From: Posidoniimonas corsicana
Lineage (GTDB): Bacteria; Planctomycetota; Planctomycetia; Pirellulales; Lacipirellulaceae
Direction of reading: 5' to 3'
Length of the DNA: 64,000 nucleotides
NCBI RefSeq assembly: GCF_007859765.1
Contig: NZ_SIHJ01000002.1
Location: 62,001 to 126,000, forward strand
Part shown: piece by piece, positions 1 to 7,528 of the stretch
Layout: every line of letters starts with the position of its first letter
How positions within the stretch are numbered: position 1 is the stretch's first letter
The notes under the pieces: generated by a model
What the model was told of the DNA's origin: nothing
Seen by the model: the letters and a program-made list of their open reading frames with translations, nothing else
Database searches by the model: none
Program-made: the position numbers and the translations under genes

Positions 1-34
1 ACACGCACAACAGCAGGGAGAGGAAAGACTTCAT
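1..34 (-). CDS. 5' end of a secreted protein, cut by the window edge
   Basis: An ATG on the minus strand at 34 opens a frame that runs off the window after 11 codons (MKSFLSLLLCV). A lysine followed by a leucine-rich stretch is what the start of a signal peptide looks like. Nothing more can be said about the product, and no clear ribosome binding site is visible upstream, so this is a tentative call. Confidence 0.4.
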   Translation of the reverse strand, partial: MKSFLSLLLCV

Positions 35-198
35 GGCGGACCAGCGGCGGCTGAGGGACAAGCGGCGGGCGGGGCGACCGTGGGCGGGGGCGGCCGGAAC
101 CGGTAGAATCGACTACCGAAGCCCCCTCTCCTGATTATGGCACGGCGGCCCGGCCTGTCGAACCACCGGTCGGGCTGCAACGGATACAACGGCTCTGC

Positions 199-1368
199 AT
201 GTCCCACGACTCGATTGCTGCCCTCCGCGACGCGTTCCGCCAGCTGATGCCGGTCACCGAACGGTACGCGTACCTGGACCACGCCGCGGTGGCCCCCCTG
301 CCCCGCCCCGCGGCCGAGGCGATCGGACGCTGGCTCACGCAGGCCACCCAGCAGGGCGATGTCGTGTGGCCCGACTGGGCGAAGCAGCTCGAAGCGACCC
401 GCGCGGCTGCGGCCAAGCTGATCTCCGCCAAGCCGGAGGAAGTGGCGCTGGTCCCCAGCACCACGCACGGCATCTCGCTGGTCGCCGAGGGGCTGGACTG
501 GCGGCAGGGCGACAACGTCGTGACGCTGGCCGACGAGTTCCCGTCGAACCTCTACCCGTGGATGCACCAGCAGGACCGCGGCGTCGAGGTGCGCACGGTC
601 GAGACCGACAACGGCCGCGTCGACCTGGACGCGCTGCGCAATGCTGTTGACGACCGCACCCGCGTGGTCTCAGTCAGCTGGGTCGGCTACAAGACCGGCT
701 ACCGGCAGCCGATCGACGACATCGCCGAGATCGCCCACGCGGCGGGCGCGTTGTTCTTTGTCGACGCGATCCAAGGGATGGGCGTTGCGCCGCTGGACGT
801 GAGCCGCACGCCGATCGACTTCCTGGCCGCCGACGGGCACAAGTGGATGCTGGGACCCGAGGGCGCCGGCGTGGCGTACTTCCGGCAGGACCGCCTGGAC
901 CTGTTGCGCCCGTTCGGCGTCGGCTGGAACAGCGTGACCGGTCGGCACGACTTCAACCACATTGAGCTGAAGCTCCGCGCCGAGGCGGCGCGGTTCGAGG
1001 GCGGGTCGGCCAACATGGTCGGCATGATCGGGCTGGGCGCCAGCCTGAAACTGCTGACCGACCGCCCGACCGAGGAGTTCCGGCAATCGATCCTCGCCAC
1101 GTCCGACTACGCGTGCGAACGGCTACAGGCTATCGGGGCGACCGTGGTGTCGCACCGCGCGGCGGCGCCCAACGGGCACGACCCACGAACCGGCATCGTC
1201 GCGTTCGAGCTGCCGGGCCGTGACCCGATGGAGGCCCGCCGCCGCTGCCTGGAGGAGCGCGTGGTGCTGAGCTGCCGCGGCGGCCGACTGCGGATCGCGA
1301 TCCACGCCTACAACAACCAGAGCGACATCGACCGGCTGATCGACGCGATCGCCCAGCCGTCAACCTGA
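199..1368 (+). CDS. PLP-dependent class V aminotransferase (cysteine desulfurase/selenocysteine lyase-like)
   Basis: A 389-residue protein of fold-type I PLP enzymes, class V. The N-terminal YLDHAAVAPLP segment is the usual substrate/PLP entry motif, and DGHKWMLGPEG carries the PLP-binding lysine at about residue 215. The family includes cysteine desulfurases, kynureninase-like enzymes and isopenicillin-N epimerase-like proteins; the sequence does not decide which reaction is run. It lacks an obvious catalytic-loop cysteine of the NifS/SufS type, so a desulfurase role is not assured. It is cytoplasmic (no signal peptide). It stands alone, followed by a short repeat and coaD on the same strand. 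No good Shine-Dalgarno is seen, which is common in this window. Confidence 0.85.
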   Translation: MSHDSIAALRDAFRQLMPVTERYAYLDHAAVAPLPRPAAEAIGRWLTQATQQGDVVWPDWAKQLEATRAAAAKLISAKPEEVALVPSTTHGISLVAEGLDWRQGDNVVTLADEFPSNLYPWMHQQDRGVEVRTVETDNGRVDLDALRNAVDDRTRVVSVSWVGYKTGYRQPIDDIAEIAHAAGALFFVDAIQGMGVAPLDVSRTPIDFLAADGHKWMLGPEGAGVAYFRQDRLDLLRPFGVGWNSVTGRHDFNHIELKLRAEAARFEGGSANMVGMIGLGASLKLLTDRPTEEFRQSILATSDYACERLQAIGATVVSHRAAAPNGHDPRTGIVAFELPGRDPMEARRRCLEERVVLSCRGGRLRIAIHAYNNQSDIDRLIDAIAQPST

Positions 1369-1396
1369 CCCTGCGAAGAAACTCAACCGGTACACA

Positions 1397-1422
1397 ATCC
1401 CCCGGCAGAGCCGGCGGCTACG
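1397..1422. repeat. single copy of a 26-bp CCCCCGGC palindromic repeat
   Basis: This spacer between the aminotransferase and coaD contains one copy of the 26-bp unit seen as inverted pairs at 36161-36243 and 45666-45747. It differs from the 36-kb consensus at one position and is followed by the same ctacg end. Here it is a singlet, as expected for a decayed or half REP/REPIN-like element. Confidence 0.6.
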
Positions 1423-1516
1423 AAACACGCGGGCTGCTTGCGACCACGAACCTCATCGGGCCCGCTACGCCAGTCAGATCACGAAGACTCTCTTCACCTC
1501 CCGCTCTACAACGACC

Positions 1517-2005
1517 ATGGCCAGCACTGCCGTCTACACCGGTTCCTTCGACCCGATCACGCTCGGGCACCTGAACGTCATCCAGCGGAGCAGCCGGCTG
1601 TTCGACGAGTTTATCGTCGGCATCGGGGTCAACCCGGACAAGACGGCGTTGTTCGACGCCGACGAGCGGGTCGAGCTCATCCGCCGCGTGTGCGACGGCC
1701 TGCCGAACGTCACGGTGAAGAGCTTCTCTGGCCTGGCGGTCCGCTTCGTGCGGGACTGCGGCGCCCGCACGATCGTCCGCGGCGTGCGTTCGCTGAGCGA
1801 CATGGAGGTCGAGTTCACCATGACGCTCGCCAACCGCAAGCTCGACCCCGACATCGAGACCGTCTTCCTGATGGCGGACGACGAGTTCTCGCACGTCAGC
1901 AGCTCGCTGATCAAGCAGATCACGCCCCTGGCGAGCGACGAGGAACTCGCCCGCTTCGTCCCGCAGCAGATCATCCCCGACCTGCGCGCCAAGCTGCAGG
2001 ACTAG
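1517..2005 (+). CDS. coaD: phosphopantetheine adenylyltransferase
   Basis: 162 residues, the normal length for CoaD, which joins 4'-phosphopantetheine and ATP to dephospho-CoA in the fourth step of coenzyme A synthesis. The nucleotidyltransferase signature TGSFDPITLGHL is at residues 8-19 with the catalytic His18, and HVSSSLIKQ near residue 128 is the second conserved phosphate-binding motif. IVRGVRSLSDMEVEF is also typical of the family. It is cytoplasmic. It converges with the protease gene on the other strand, with only 12 bases between the two stop codons. Confidence 0.96.
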   Translation: MASTAVYTGSFDPITLGHLNVIQRSSRLFDEFIVGIGVNPDKTALFDADERVELIRRVCDGLPNVTVKSFSGLAVRFVRDCGARTIVRGVRSLSDMEVEFTMTLANRKLDPDIETVFLMADDEFSHVSSSLIKQITPLASDEELARFVPQQIIPDLRAKLQD

Positions 2006-2017
2006 ATTCGCGGGCGG

Positions 2018-3172
2018 CTAGCTAACGATCCGCACGAGCTGCAGGAACAGGAACGTGGCGCCCATCACCGCCAGCACGTTCCGCGCGGCGTCAAACCAGG
2101 CGGGCGTCGCCAGGCCGGCGTCGGCGGAGCTGGCGGCGGCGATTGATGCGACGGCGGGCGCCGACTCTTCGTCCGAAGCGGACTTCCACTCGCGGAAGTT
2201 GTCGCCGGCTTCGCCGCCCGCACTGGCGGCGAACAGGTCCTTGGCGATCGGCCGCTCGGGCCACGGCATGCCGGGCTCGTCATCGGTGGACGCCGCTGCA
2301 TCGCGCTTCGTGGCGTCGGCGACCAAAGCAGCGTCGCTGTCGAGGTCGCGGGGTCCGTTCAGCTTCTGCCAGCCGCCGGACTCTTGCTGTTGTGCGTCGT
2401 CGGCAAGCTGAGCGCTCGCGGCCTTGGCCGGCAGGCGGCCTTCGCCGGGACGGGGCGGGGCGTGCGCAATCAAGGCGGGCGTGGAGGGGATGCCGGCCGG
2501 ACCGTGACCGGCCCGCGGGCGCCGGCCGATGTCGGGCGCCACGGAGGCGAGGAACGTCTCGACCCGGGGCGCGAAGCTGCCTAGCGTGGTTCCGTTGGCG
2601 GCGCCGAAAAGCACACCGGCCAGCTCGCCCCGCTCGTTGAAGATCGGCCCGCCGGAATCGCCCTGCCGCGCCTCGACGCTCAGCTCCACCAGCTCGCGTG
2701 GCATGCCGACCTCCGGCGCGTAGAACTCGGTGCACCGGCCGGTCGCCGCACGGTACTCGCCCTGGCCGTAGCCGCAGATCGTGAGCTGGTCGCCCGGGCG
2801 GGGCGGGTGCGCGGCAATCGCGACCGGCTGGGCCGGCGGGCGCCAGATGACCAGCGCGGCGAGGTCCCAGTCCTCATCGAGCTTGACGGCGCGGGCCTCG
2901 CTGCGGAACCCGTCGGGGAACACCACCTCGATCTTGCCGACCGCGTCCCGCACGACGTGCCAGTTGGTGATCACCAGCCCGTGCTGGTCGCGGCTGTCGA
3001 TCAGCGACCCGCTGCCGAACGCGGTGGCGCCGTTCTCCTGTACGATGATCCGCGCCACCGCCGGGTGCGGCGCCGCCCACGCGGCCGGCGCGCAGCACAT
3101 CAGCACCAGCGCGGCGGCGGTGCGGAGTCGGGCGGTCGTGGCGGGCGGTCGGGACACGGCGGTTCGGATCAT
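2018..3172 (-). CDS. secreted trypsin-like serine protease with C-terminal membrane anchor
   Basis: 384 residues. A signal peptide (about residues 1-33, ending AAWAA) leads into a chymotrypsin-fold domain with a visible triad: His72 in TNWHVV, Asp103 in DWDLA, Ser173 in QGDSGGP. Residues about 215-350 are low-complexity and rich in Ala/Pro/Asp. The last ~25 residues (NVLAVMGATFLFLQLVRIVS) form a transmembrane helix, so the protease domain should sit outside the cytoplasmic membrane, tethered at its C-terminus. There is no PDZ domain, unlike DegP/HtrA. The start codon overlaps the stop of the upstream 76-residue gene by 4 bases, so the two are translationally coupled. Substrate unknown. Confidence 0.85.
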   Translation of the reverse strand: MIRTAVSRPPATTARLRTAAALVLMCCAPAAWAAPHPAVARIIVQENGATAFGSGSLIDSRDQHGLVITNWHVVRDAVGKIEVVFPDGFRSEARAVKLDEDWDLAALVIWRPPAQPVAIAAHPPRPGDQLTICGYGQGEYRAATGRCTEFYAPEVGMPRELVELSVEARQGDSGGPIFNERGELAGVLFGAANGTTLGSFAPRVETFLASVAPDIGRRPRAGHGPAGIPSTPALIAHAPPRPGEGRLPAKAASAQLADDAQQQESGGWQKLNGPRDLDSDAALVADATKRDAAASTDDEPGMPWPERPIAKDLFAASAGGEAGDNFREWKSASDEESAPAVASIAAASSADAGLATPAWFDAARNVLAVMGATFLFLQLVRIVS

Positions 3173-3399
3173 TCGGCCCCGCTGCTGCGTAGCCCCCGCA
3201 CGGCGTCGAGCTGCCGCTGGCGGTGGTTCTCGAGGATGAAGTTCAGCAGCCGGGTGCGGGCGGCGAGGCGGCGGAGTTCCTCGCGGCTGTCGTCGACGGG
3301 CGCGTGCGCGGCGGGCTTGGGGGCGCGCACGGTCGGCGCCTCCGTGTGTTGCGCGGCGTAGTCCGCAGCCGACGGCTGCGGGACGGGAAGGCCTGACAT
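3169..3399 (-). CDS. small protein of unknown function coupled to the protease
   Basis: A 76-residue protein starting at an ATG at 3399 (MSGLPVPQPSAADYAAQ). The frame is open 15 codons further upstream, but this ATG is the better start. The N-terminal half is Pro/Ala-rich and probably disordered; the C-terminal half (SREELRRLAARTRLLNFILENHRQRQLDAVRGLR) is a likely amphipathic helix or coiled coil. No signal peptide is seen. It ends within the ATG of the protease gene and is probably in one transcript with it. I do not recognise the family. Confidence 0.6.
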   Translation of the reverse strand: MSGLPVPQPSAADYAAQHTEAPTVRAPKPAAHAPVDDSREELRRLAARTRLLNFILENHRQRQLDAVRGLRSSGAE

Positions 3400-3468
3400 A
3401 GGTTGCTCTCGTGGATCACCCCTGCCGTCGGATGCGCGGCGCATCGCTCGGCGCGGGGGCGACTCGCA

Positions 3469-3777
3469 TCATGCTGCGATAGGACGGCCGCCCTTGAGTT
3501 CCTCCGTGCGTCGCGGGAAGTCCTTGCCGGCGTTGTGGTCGTTCTTGAGTTGCTCGATCTCGCGGCGGAAGGCGCGCTCGGCCAGTTTGGTAAGCGTCAT
3601 CCGTGCGGGGAAACCCGCCAGCGAGACCACCGCGTCGCGGGCCTCGTCCAGCAGGTCGGCGGGGAGGTAGAGCGTGGCCCGGACCTTGGCCGGCTTCGTC
3701 TCCGGCTGGCAGTCCTCGGGCCGGTGCAGGCGCGGGGCGTCGGTGGTGTGGGGGCTCTCTCCCATAACGGCTGCCAT
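3469..3777 (-). CDS. ribbon-helix-helix-like DNA-binding protein
   Basis: 102 residues. After a ~30-residue flexible N-terminus comes KVRATLYLPADLLDEARDAV and then a second helix MTLTKLAERAFRREIEQLK: one beta strand followed by two helices, the layout of ribbon-helix-helix (Arc/CopG/ParG-type) DNA binders that act as dimers. The basic tail ends in GGRPIAA. It lies 69 bases upstream of the coupled small-protein/protease pair and may be their regulator, or it may act on the divergent kaiB promoter. No toxin partner is adjacent. The family call rests on pattern only. Confidence 0.6.
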   Translation of the reverse strand: MAAVMGESPHTTDAPRLHRPEDCQPETKPAKVRATLYLPADLLDEARDAVVSLAGFPARMTLTKLAERAFRREIEQLKNDHNAGKDFPRRTEELKGGRPIAA

Positions 3778-3940
3778 CGGCGCCGGGGCGGACGTTTCTG
3801 CAAACGTCTGACGTTGGGCCTCAGCGCCGCCGCAAAGGTCAGGGTCGCCGCAGCCGGAGCATCCGGCGAACTGGTCGTTCGGCGATCAGCGAGGGACGCC
3901 CGACGCGTCTAGCTGCGCGGCTGTCGCCAATTCGCGCGTT

Positions 3941-3970
3941 TAGCGATTGTGATTGCAAACCCGATCGCTA
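3941..3970. promoter_or_regulatory. inverted repeat in the RHH gene/kaiB divergent spacer
   Basis: TAGCGAT at 3941-3947 is repeated inverted as ATCGCTA at 3964-3970 with a 16-base spacer. It lies about 85 bases upstream of the kaiB start in the 278-bp spacer between divergent genes. The spacing puts the half-sites about two helical turns apart, as for a dimeric repressor, but no binding protein is known. Confidence 0.3.
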
Positions 3971-4055
3971 GGATTGGTTAGATCTTGCCGTGACTCTTCA
4001 CTAGGCGTCTCGCCCGGACGCCGGCGCCACTGGTCGAAGAACAACCAGCGAATCC

Positions 4056-4337
4056 ATGGAACAGTCCAGCTACGTTCTCAAGCTCTACGTCACCGACATC
4101 ACGCCCGCGATTCAGCGGGCCATCGAGACCCTGAGGTCGTTCTGCGACGACGAGTTGACCGGGTGCTACGACTTCCAGGTCATCGACATCCGAGAACACC
4201 CTCAGCTCGCCGAGAACGAGCGGATCCTGGCCGTGCCGACGCTGATCAAGGAGCTGCCGCCGCCGATCCGGCGCGTCATCGGCGACCTCTCCGACCGCGA
4301 CCGGGTGCTGTTCGGGCTCGACCTGCAGTCGGGCTGA
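4056..4337 (+). CDS. kaiB: KaiB-type circadian clock/thioredoxin-like protein
   Basis: 93 residues, the length of cyanobacterial KaiB. YVLKLYVTDITPAIQRAIETL, the NPQLAEE-like EHPQLAENERILAVPTL block and ELPPPIRRVIGDLSDRDRVLFGLDL match KaiB end to end. In cyanobacteria KaiB is a fold-switching thioredoxin-like protein that binds the phosphorylated KaiC hexamer. It sits 52 bases upstream of kaiC on the same strand, so the two are almost surely one operon. KaiA is not present in the window; known KaiBC systems outside cyanobacteria generally lack it. There is no sensor-kinase domain, so this is the free KaiB, not SasA. Confidence 0.93.
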   Translation: MEQSSYVLKLYVTDITPAIQRAIETLRSFCDDELTGCYDFQVIDIREHPQLAENERILAVPTLIKELPPPIRRVIGDLSDRDRVLFGLDLQSG

Positions 4338-4389
4338 AGCGACGCCCATCCCCAACTCTTTCCAACACGCACCCGACAACACCTACCGC

Positions 4390-5892
4390 ATGAGCAGCCC
4401 GCCCAACGACCCTGCCGGCCCGATCGCCGACTCCGAGCACAACGTCCCGCGGCTGCCGACCGGCATCCCCGGCGTCGACGCGCTGGCGTTTGGGGGCCTG
4501 CCGAAGGGCCGCGCGACGCTCATCTGCGGCACCTCGGCCAGCGGCAAGACGGTCTTCTCCGTGCAGTTCCTGGCCTGCGGGATCGCCGAGCACAAAGAGC
4601 CGGGCGTGTTCGTCGCGTTCGAGGAGACGCCCCAAGACATCCGCGAGAACATGGCCGGGTTCGACTGGCCAATCCCCGAGTGGGAAGAGCAAGGCGTCTG
4701 GAGGTTTGTTGACGCCGGCCTCCGGCCCGACGAAGAAGAGCACCTCGTCGCCGGCGACTTCAACCTGGAGGGGCTGCGCACCCGGATCAAGCACGCGGTC
4801 GAGAGCACCGGGGCGAAACGCGTGGCGCTCGACTCGCTCGCCGCTATCTTCACCCGGTTCCCCGACGCGGGCGTCGTGCGCCGTGAGCTCGCCCGGATGA
4901 CCGCCGGGCTCAAGGAGCTGGGCGTGACCGCGGTGCTGACCACCGAGCTGCTCAACAGCGAGGAGGACACCACGCGGTTTGAGGTCGAGGAGTACGTGGC
5001 GGACGCGGTCGTCATGCTGCGGAATCACCCGTCGGTCGCCCGCCGCCGCCGCACGCTAGAGGTGCTCAAGCTCCGCGGCGGCCGGCACAAGACCGGCGAG
5101 CACGCGTTCTCGATCACCGGCGAGGGGATCCACGCGATCCCGGTCGGCTCGCTCGCGCTCACGCAGCCATCGACCGACCGCCGCGTCAGCTCCGGGTCGA
5201 AGCAGCTCGACGAGATGTGCTCCGGCGGCTTCTTCCAGGACTCGGTGACCATCGTCTCGGGCGCGACCGGCACCGGCAAGACGCTCACCGCTATGCAGTT
5301 CCTCAAGGGCGCCGCGGAGAGCGGCGAGCGGGCGTTGTTCCTGGGGTTCGAGGAGAGCCGCCCGCAGCTGGTCCGCAACGCCAAGAGCTGGGGCATCGAC
5401 CTCGAGAAGATGGAGGACGATGGGCTGCTGCAGATCCACTGCCAGCTGCCCGAGTCGGTCAGCCTGGAGATCCACCAGATCACCATCAAGCAGATGCTGG
5501 ACGAGTTCCGGCCGCAGCGGCTGGTGGTGGACAGCATCACGGCGATGAAGCGGGTCGCTGACGAGGGGTACTACCGCGACTTCGTGCTCGGCCTGACCTC
5601 GTCGATCAAGCAGCGGCAGGTCGCCGGCCTGTACACGTCGACCACCGACGAGCTCTCCGGCGTGTCGACCGTCACCGAGCAGAACATCTCGACCCTGACC
5701 GACGCGATCATCTTGCTCCGCTACGTCGAGGAGCCCGACGGCGTAGCCCGCGGCATCACGGTTCTGAAGATGCGCGGCTCGGGCCACGAGAAGTCCGTGC
5801 GTCGGTTCGAGATCAGCAGCCGCGGGATGCAGATCATGGAGCCGTTCGATCACCTGAGCGGGATCCTCGGCGGCAGGCGCGCGCAGGCCTAG
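4390..5892 (+). CDS. kaiC: KaiC-type double-domain ATPase/autokinase
   Basis: 500 residues with two RecA-like domains. CI: Walker A GTSASGKT at 47-54 and catalytic Glu78-Glu79 (FEETPQD). CII: Walker A GATGTGKT at 291-298 and Glu321-Glu322 (FEESRPQ). The autophosphorylation segment is kept: QNISTLTDAIILL has Ser434-Thr435 where Synechococcus KaiC has Ser431-Thr432. The C-terminal tail is short (GILGGRRAQA) and lacks the long A-loop/tail used to bind KaiA, in keeping with no KaiA. It probably forms a hexamer with ATPase and kinase activity that sets a daily or hourglass timer or a stress response; the output is unknown here. Cotranscribed with kaiB. Confidence 0.93.
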   Translation: MSSPPNDPAGPIADSEHNVPRLPTGIPGVDALAFGGLPKGRATLICGTSASGKTVFSVQFLACGIAEHKEPGVFVAFEETPQDIRENMAGFDWPIPEWEEQGVWRFVDAGLRPDEEEHLVAGDFNLEGLRTRIKHAVESTGAKRVALDSLAAIFTRFPDAGVVRRELARMTAGLKELGVTAVLTTELLNSEEDTTRFEVEEYVADAVVMLRNHPSVARRRRTLEVLKLRGGRHKTGEHAFSITGEGIHAIPVGSLALTQPSTDRRVSSGSKQLDEMCSGGFFQDSVTIVSGATGTGKTLTAMQFLKGAAESGERALFLGFEESRPQLVRNAKSWGIDLEKMEDDGLLQIHCQLPESVSLEIHQITIKQMLDEFRPQRLVVDSITAMKRVADEGYYRDFVLGLTSSIKQRQVAGLYTSTTDELSGVSTVTEQNISTLTDAIILLRYVEEPDGVARGITVLKMRGSGHEKSVRRFEISSRGMQIMEPFDHLSGILGGRRAQA

Positions 5893-5955
5893 CGGTTTTG
5901 CGCGTCTCGGCATTAAGGGCGCTTCCGTTTGGTCGGTTTTCGGTCGCCGGAAACT

Positions 5956-6058
5956 GTTACTTGGCGAGAAAGCGTTACTTGCCAAGAAACCCTTTGACCA
6001 ACACGTTTCGCTACGGCTAACGTGTTACTTGAGCCGCCTAACTTTCAACCAGGCGGCT
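5956..6058 (+). promoter_or_regulatory. triple GTTACTTG repeat and hairpin upstream of the PEP-CTERM gene
   Basis: The octamer GTTACTTG occurs at 5956-5963, 5974-5981 and 6024-6031. Just after the third copy, AGCCGCCT at 6032-6039 pairs with AGGCGGCT at 6051-6058 across an 11-base loop. All lie in the 220-bp spacer between kaiC and the PEP-CTERM gene that starts at 6113. The hairpin could end the kaiBC transcript or be a leader element; the octamers could be binding sites. No run of U follows the hairpin. Confidence 0.35.
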
Positions 6059-6112
6059 TGCTCTTCGACGAATCTCTCCAGTCCCTTTTCTACGTTCAGA
6101 GGAAGCCTAGTG

Positions 6113-6790
6113 ATGAGACACCTTGTGACTCGTTCTGTCGCCGTGCTGCTGGCGGCGGGCGCCGCCATCACCGCTCAGGCGGCTCACCTCGACAACCCCA
6201 ACCTGCTCGGCGACCCGAGCTTCGAAGACCCGGCGTCGCTGACCGCGGACGGGCCCCCGTTCGTCGGATCGTACGAGACGTTCTCCCTCGACGGCGACCA
6301 GGCCACCGGCGGCGACACCGTGCTGCACGACACCACCATGCCGCGCACCGGATCGGGCGCCGTGGAGATCGCGATCGGCAGCGTCGAGAACAGCTTCGCC
6401 GGCCTGTTCCAGGACGCGTCCTTCCCGTCGAGCCTGGCGGGCACCCAGGCGTGGTTCAGCGGCTGGCACAAGCTGCAGGGCAACACCGGCGGCACCGAGG
6501 CCCGGATCGAGTGGCGTGACTCGGTGAACGACGTCGAGATCTCGCGCACGCCGAACCTCACGACCTCGCCCGCCGGGAGCGACTACGAGGAGTTCATCGT
6601 CTCGGACACGATCCCTGCCGGCGCCGACACCGCTCGGCTCGTCTACGCCATCCAGAGCTTCGGCGGCGTGCAAGACCAGACGATCTTCCTCGACGACGTG
6701 AACTTCAACATCTCCGGCTACGTCCCGGAGCCGAGCGCCGCCATGCTGGCCCTGCTAGGCCTGGCCCCGCTCACCCGCCGTCGCCGCTAA
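6113..6790 (+). CDS. PEP-CTERM sorted secreted protein
   Basis: 225 residues from the ATG at 6113, which has AGGAAG about 9 bases upstream; an in-frame GTG/ATG further up would put non-signal sequence first. The signal peptide runs to about residue 24 (AITAQAA). The middle is a beta-rich domain (GDPSFEDPASL... FLDDVNFNISG) of the carbohydrate-binding, jelly-roll type often seen in planctomycete PEP-CTERM proteins. The C-terminus is the sorting tag VPEPSAAMLALLGLAPLTRRRR: PEP motif, hydrophobic helix, Arg cluster, recognised by an exosortase that is not in this window. Likely surface or extracellular-matrix located. Confidence 0.88.
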   Translation: MRHLVTRSVAVLLAAGAAITAQAAHLDNPNLLGDPSFEDPASLTADGPPFVGSYETFSLDGDQATGGDTVLHDTTMPRTGSGAVEIAIGSVENSFAGLFQDASFPSSLAGTQAWFSGWHKLQGNTGGTEARIEWRDSVNDVEISRTPNLTTSPAGSDYEEFIVSDTIPAGADTARLVYAIQSFGGVQDQTIFLDDVNFNISGYVPEPSAAMLALLGLAPLTRRRR

Positions 6791-6817
6791 CAGGCAGCGA
6801 ACACTACCGCATCGACC

Positions 6818-6859
6818 GCGAGCCGCGTTGGGCCAAGCCCGACGCGGCTCGCTTCTTTT
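6818..6859 (+). terminator. Rho-independent terminator after the PEP-CTERM gene
   Basis: GCGAGCCGCG at 6818-6827 pairs perfectly with CGCGGCTCGC at 6843-6852, with further pairing in the loop, followed by TTCTTTT. It lies 28 bases past the PEP-CTERM stop codon. Confidence 0.85.
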
Positions 6860-7077
6860 CCGGCAGGCTGCCGCTCACACCTGCGGACGTTATGTCCGCG
6901 TCGACTCGGCACGATGGCGGCGGAAACGCCTTTCACTCCAGCGCCGAGCACTGCCAACGCCACGCGTTGTACTTACGCAGAGCGGGACGAGCGGAAACAG
7001 CTTCAAGCGTTCTCAATCACCACTGCCGGAACTGCGCTGTTGCTTGTTCCGGCCTACACTCACGGTGCGGGCCCGGG

Positions 7078-7491
7078 CTACTCCGCGTCCTCCGGCCCAA
7101 CCCACATCAGCGGGTTGTGCGCCACCTCCCACAGGTGGCCGTCGGGGTCGGCGAAGTAGCCGCTGTAGCCGCCCCAGAACACCTTCTGGGGTTCCTTGAC
7201 GAGCGTCGCGCCGGCGGCGACCGCCTGGTCGACTACGGCGTGGACCTCTTGCTCCGACTTCACGTTGTGCGCCAGGGCGAAGCCCTTGAAGCCGCTCCCC
7301 TCGGCCGAGACCGTGGCGTCCTCGGCCAGCGCCTCGCGGCCGTACAGGCCGAGCCACGTGCCGCCCAGCGTGAAGAACGCCACCTCCGGCGGCGACTCGA
7401 GCTTGGGGAAGCCGAGGCCCTGCTGGTAGAACGCCACCGACCGGGCCAGGTCGCTCACGCCGAGGGTGATCATGCTGATGCGGGGCTGCAC
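7078..7491 (-). CDS. VOC-superfamily (glyoxalase/bleomycin-resistance-like) protein
   Basis: 137 residues from a GTG start, with two beta-alpha-beta-beta-beta modules of the vicinal oxygen chelate fold. PRISMITLGVSDLARSVAFYQQGLGFP is the N-terminal half and GGYSGYFADPDGHLWEVAHNP the typical C-terminal half with the metal-ligand-type Glu (WEVA). Members include glyoxalase I, fosfomycin-resistance enzymes and many proteins of unknown substrate, so no reaction is assigned. Cytoplasmic. It follows the large secreted-protein gene on the same strand with a 37-base gap and may be read from it. Confidence 0.82.
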   Translation of the reverse strand: MQPRISMITLGVSDLARSVAFYQQGLGFPKLESPPEVAFFTLGGTWLGLYGREALAEDATVSAEGSGFKGFALAHNVKSEQEVHAVVDQAVAAGATLVKEPQKVFWGGYSGYFADPDGHLWEVAHNPLMWVGPEDAE

Positions 7492-7528
7492 GCTGGCGAC
7501 CTGCGGGTGTGGAGTGTCGGGGAAGCGG

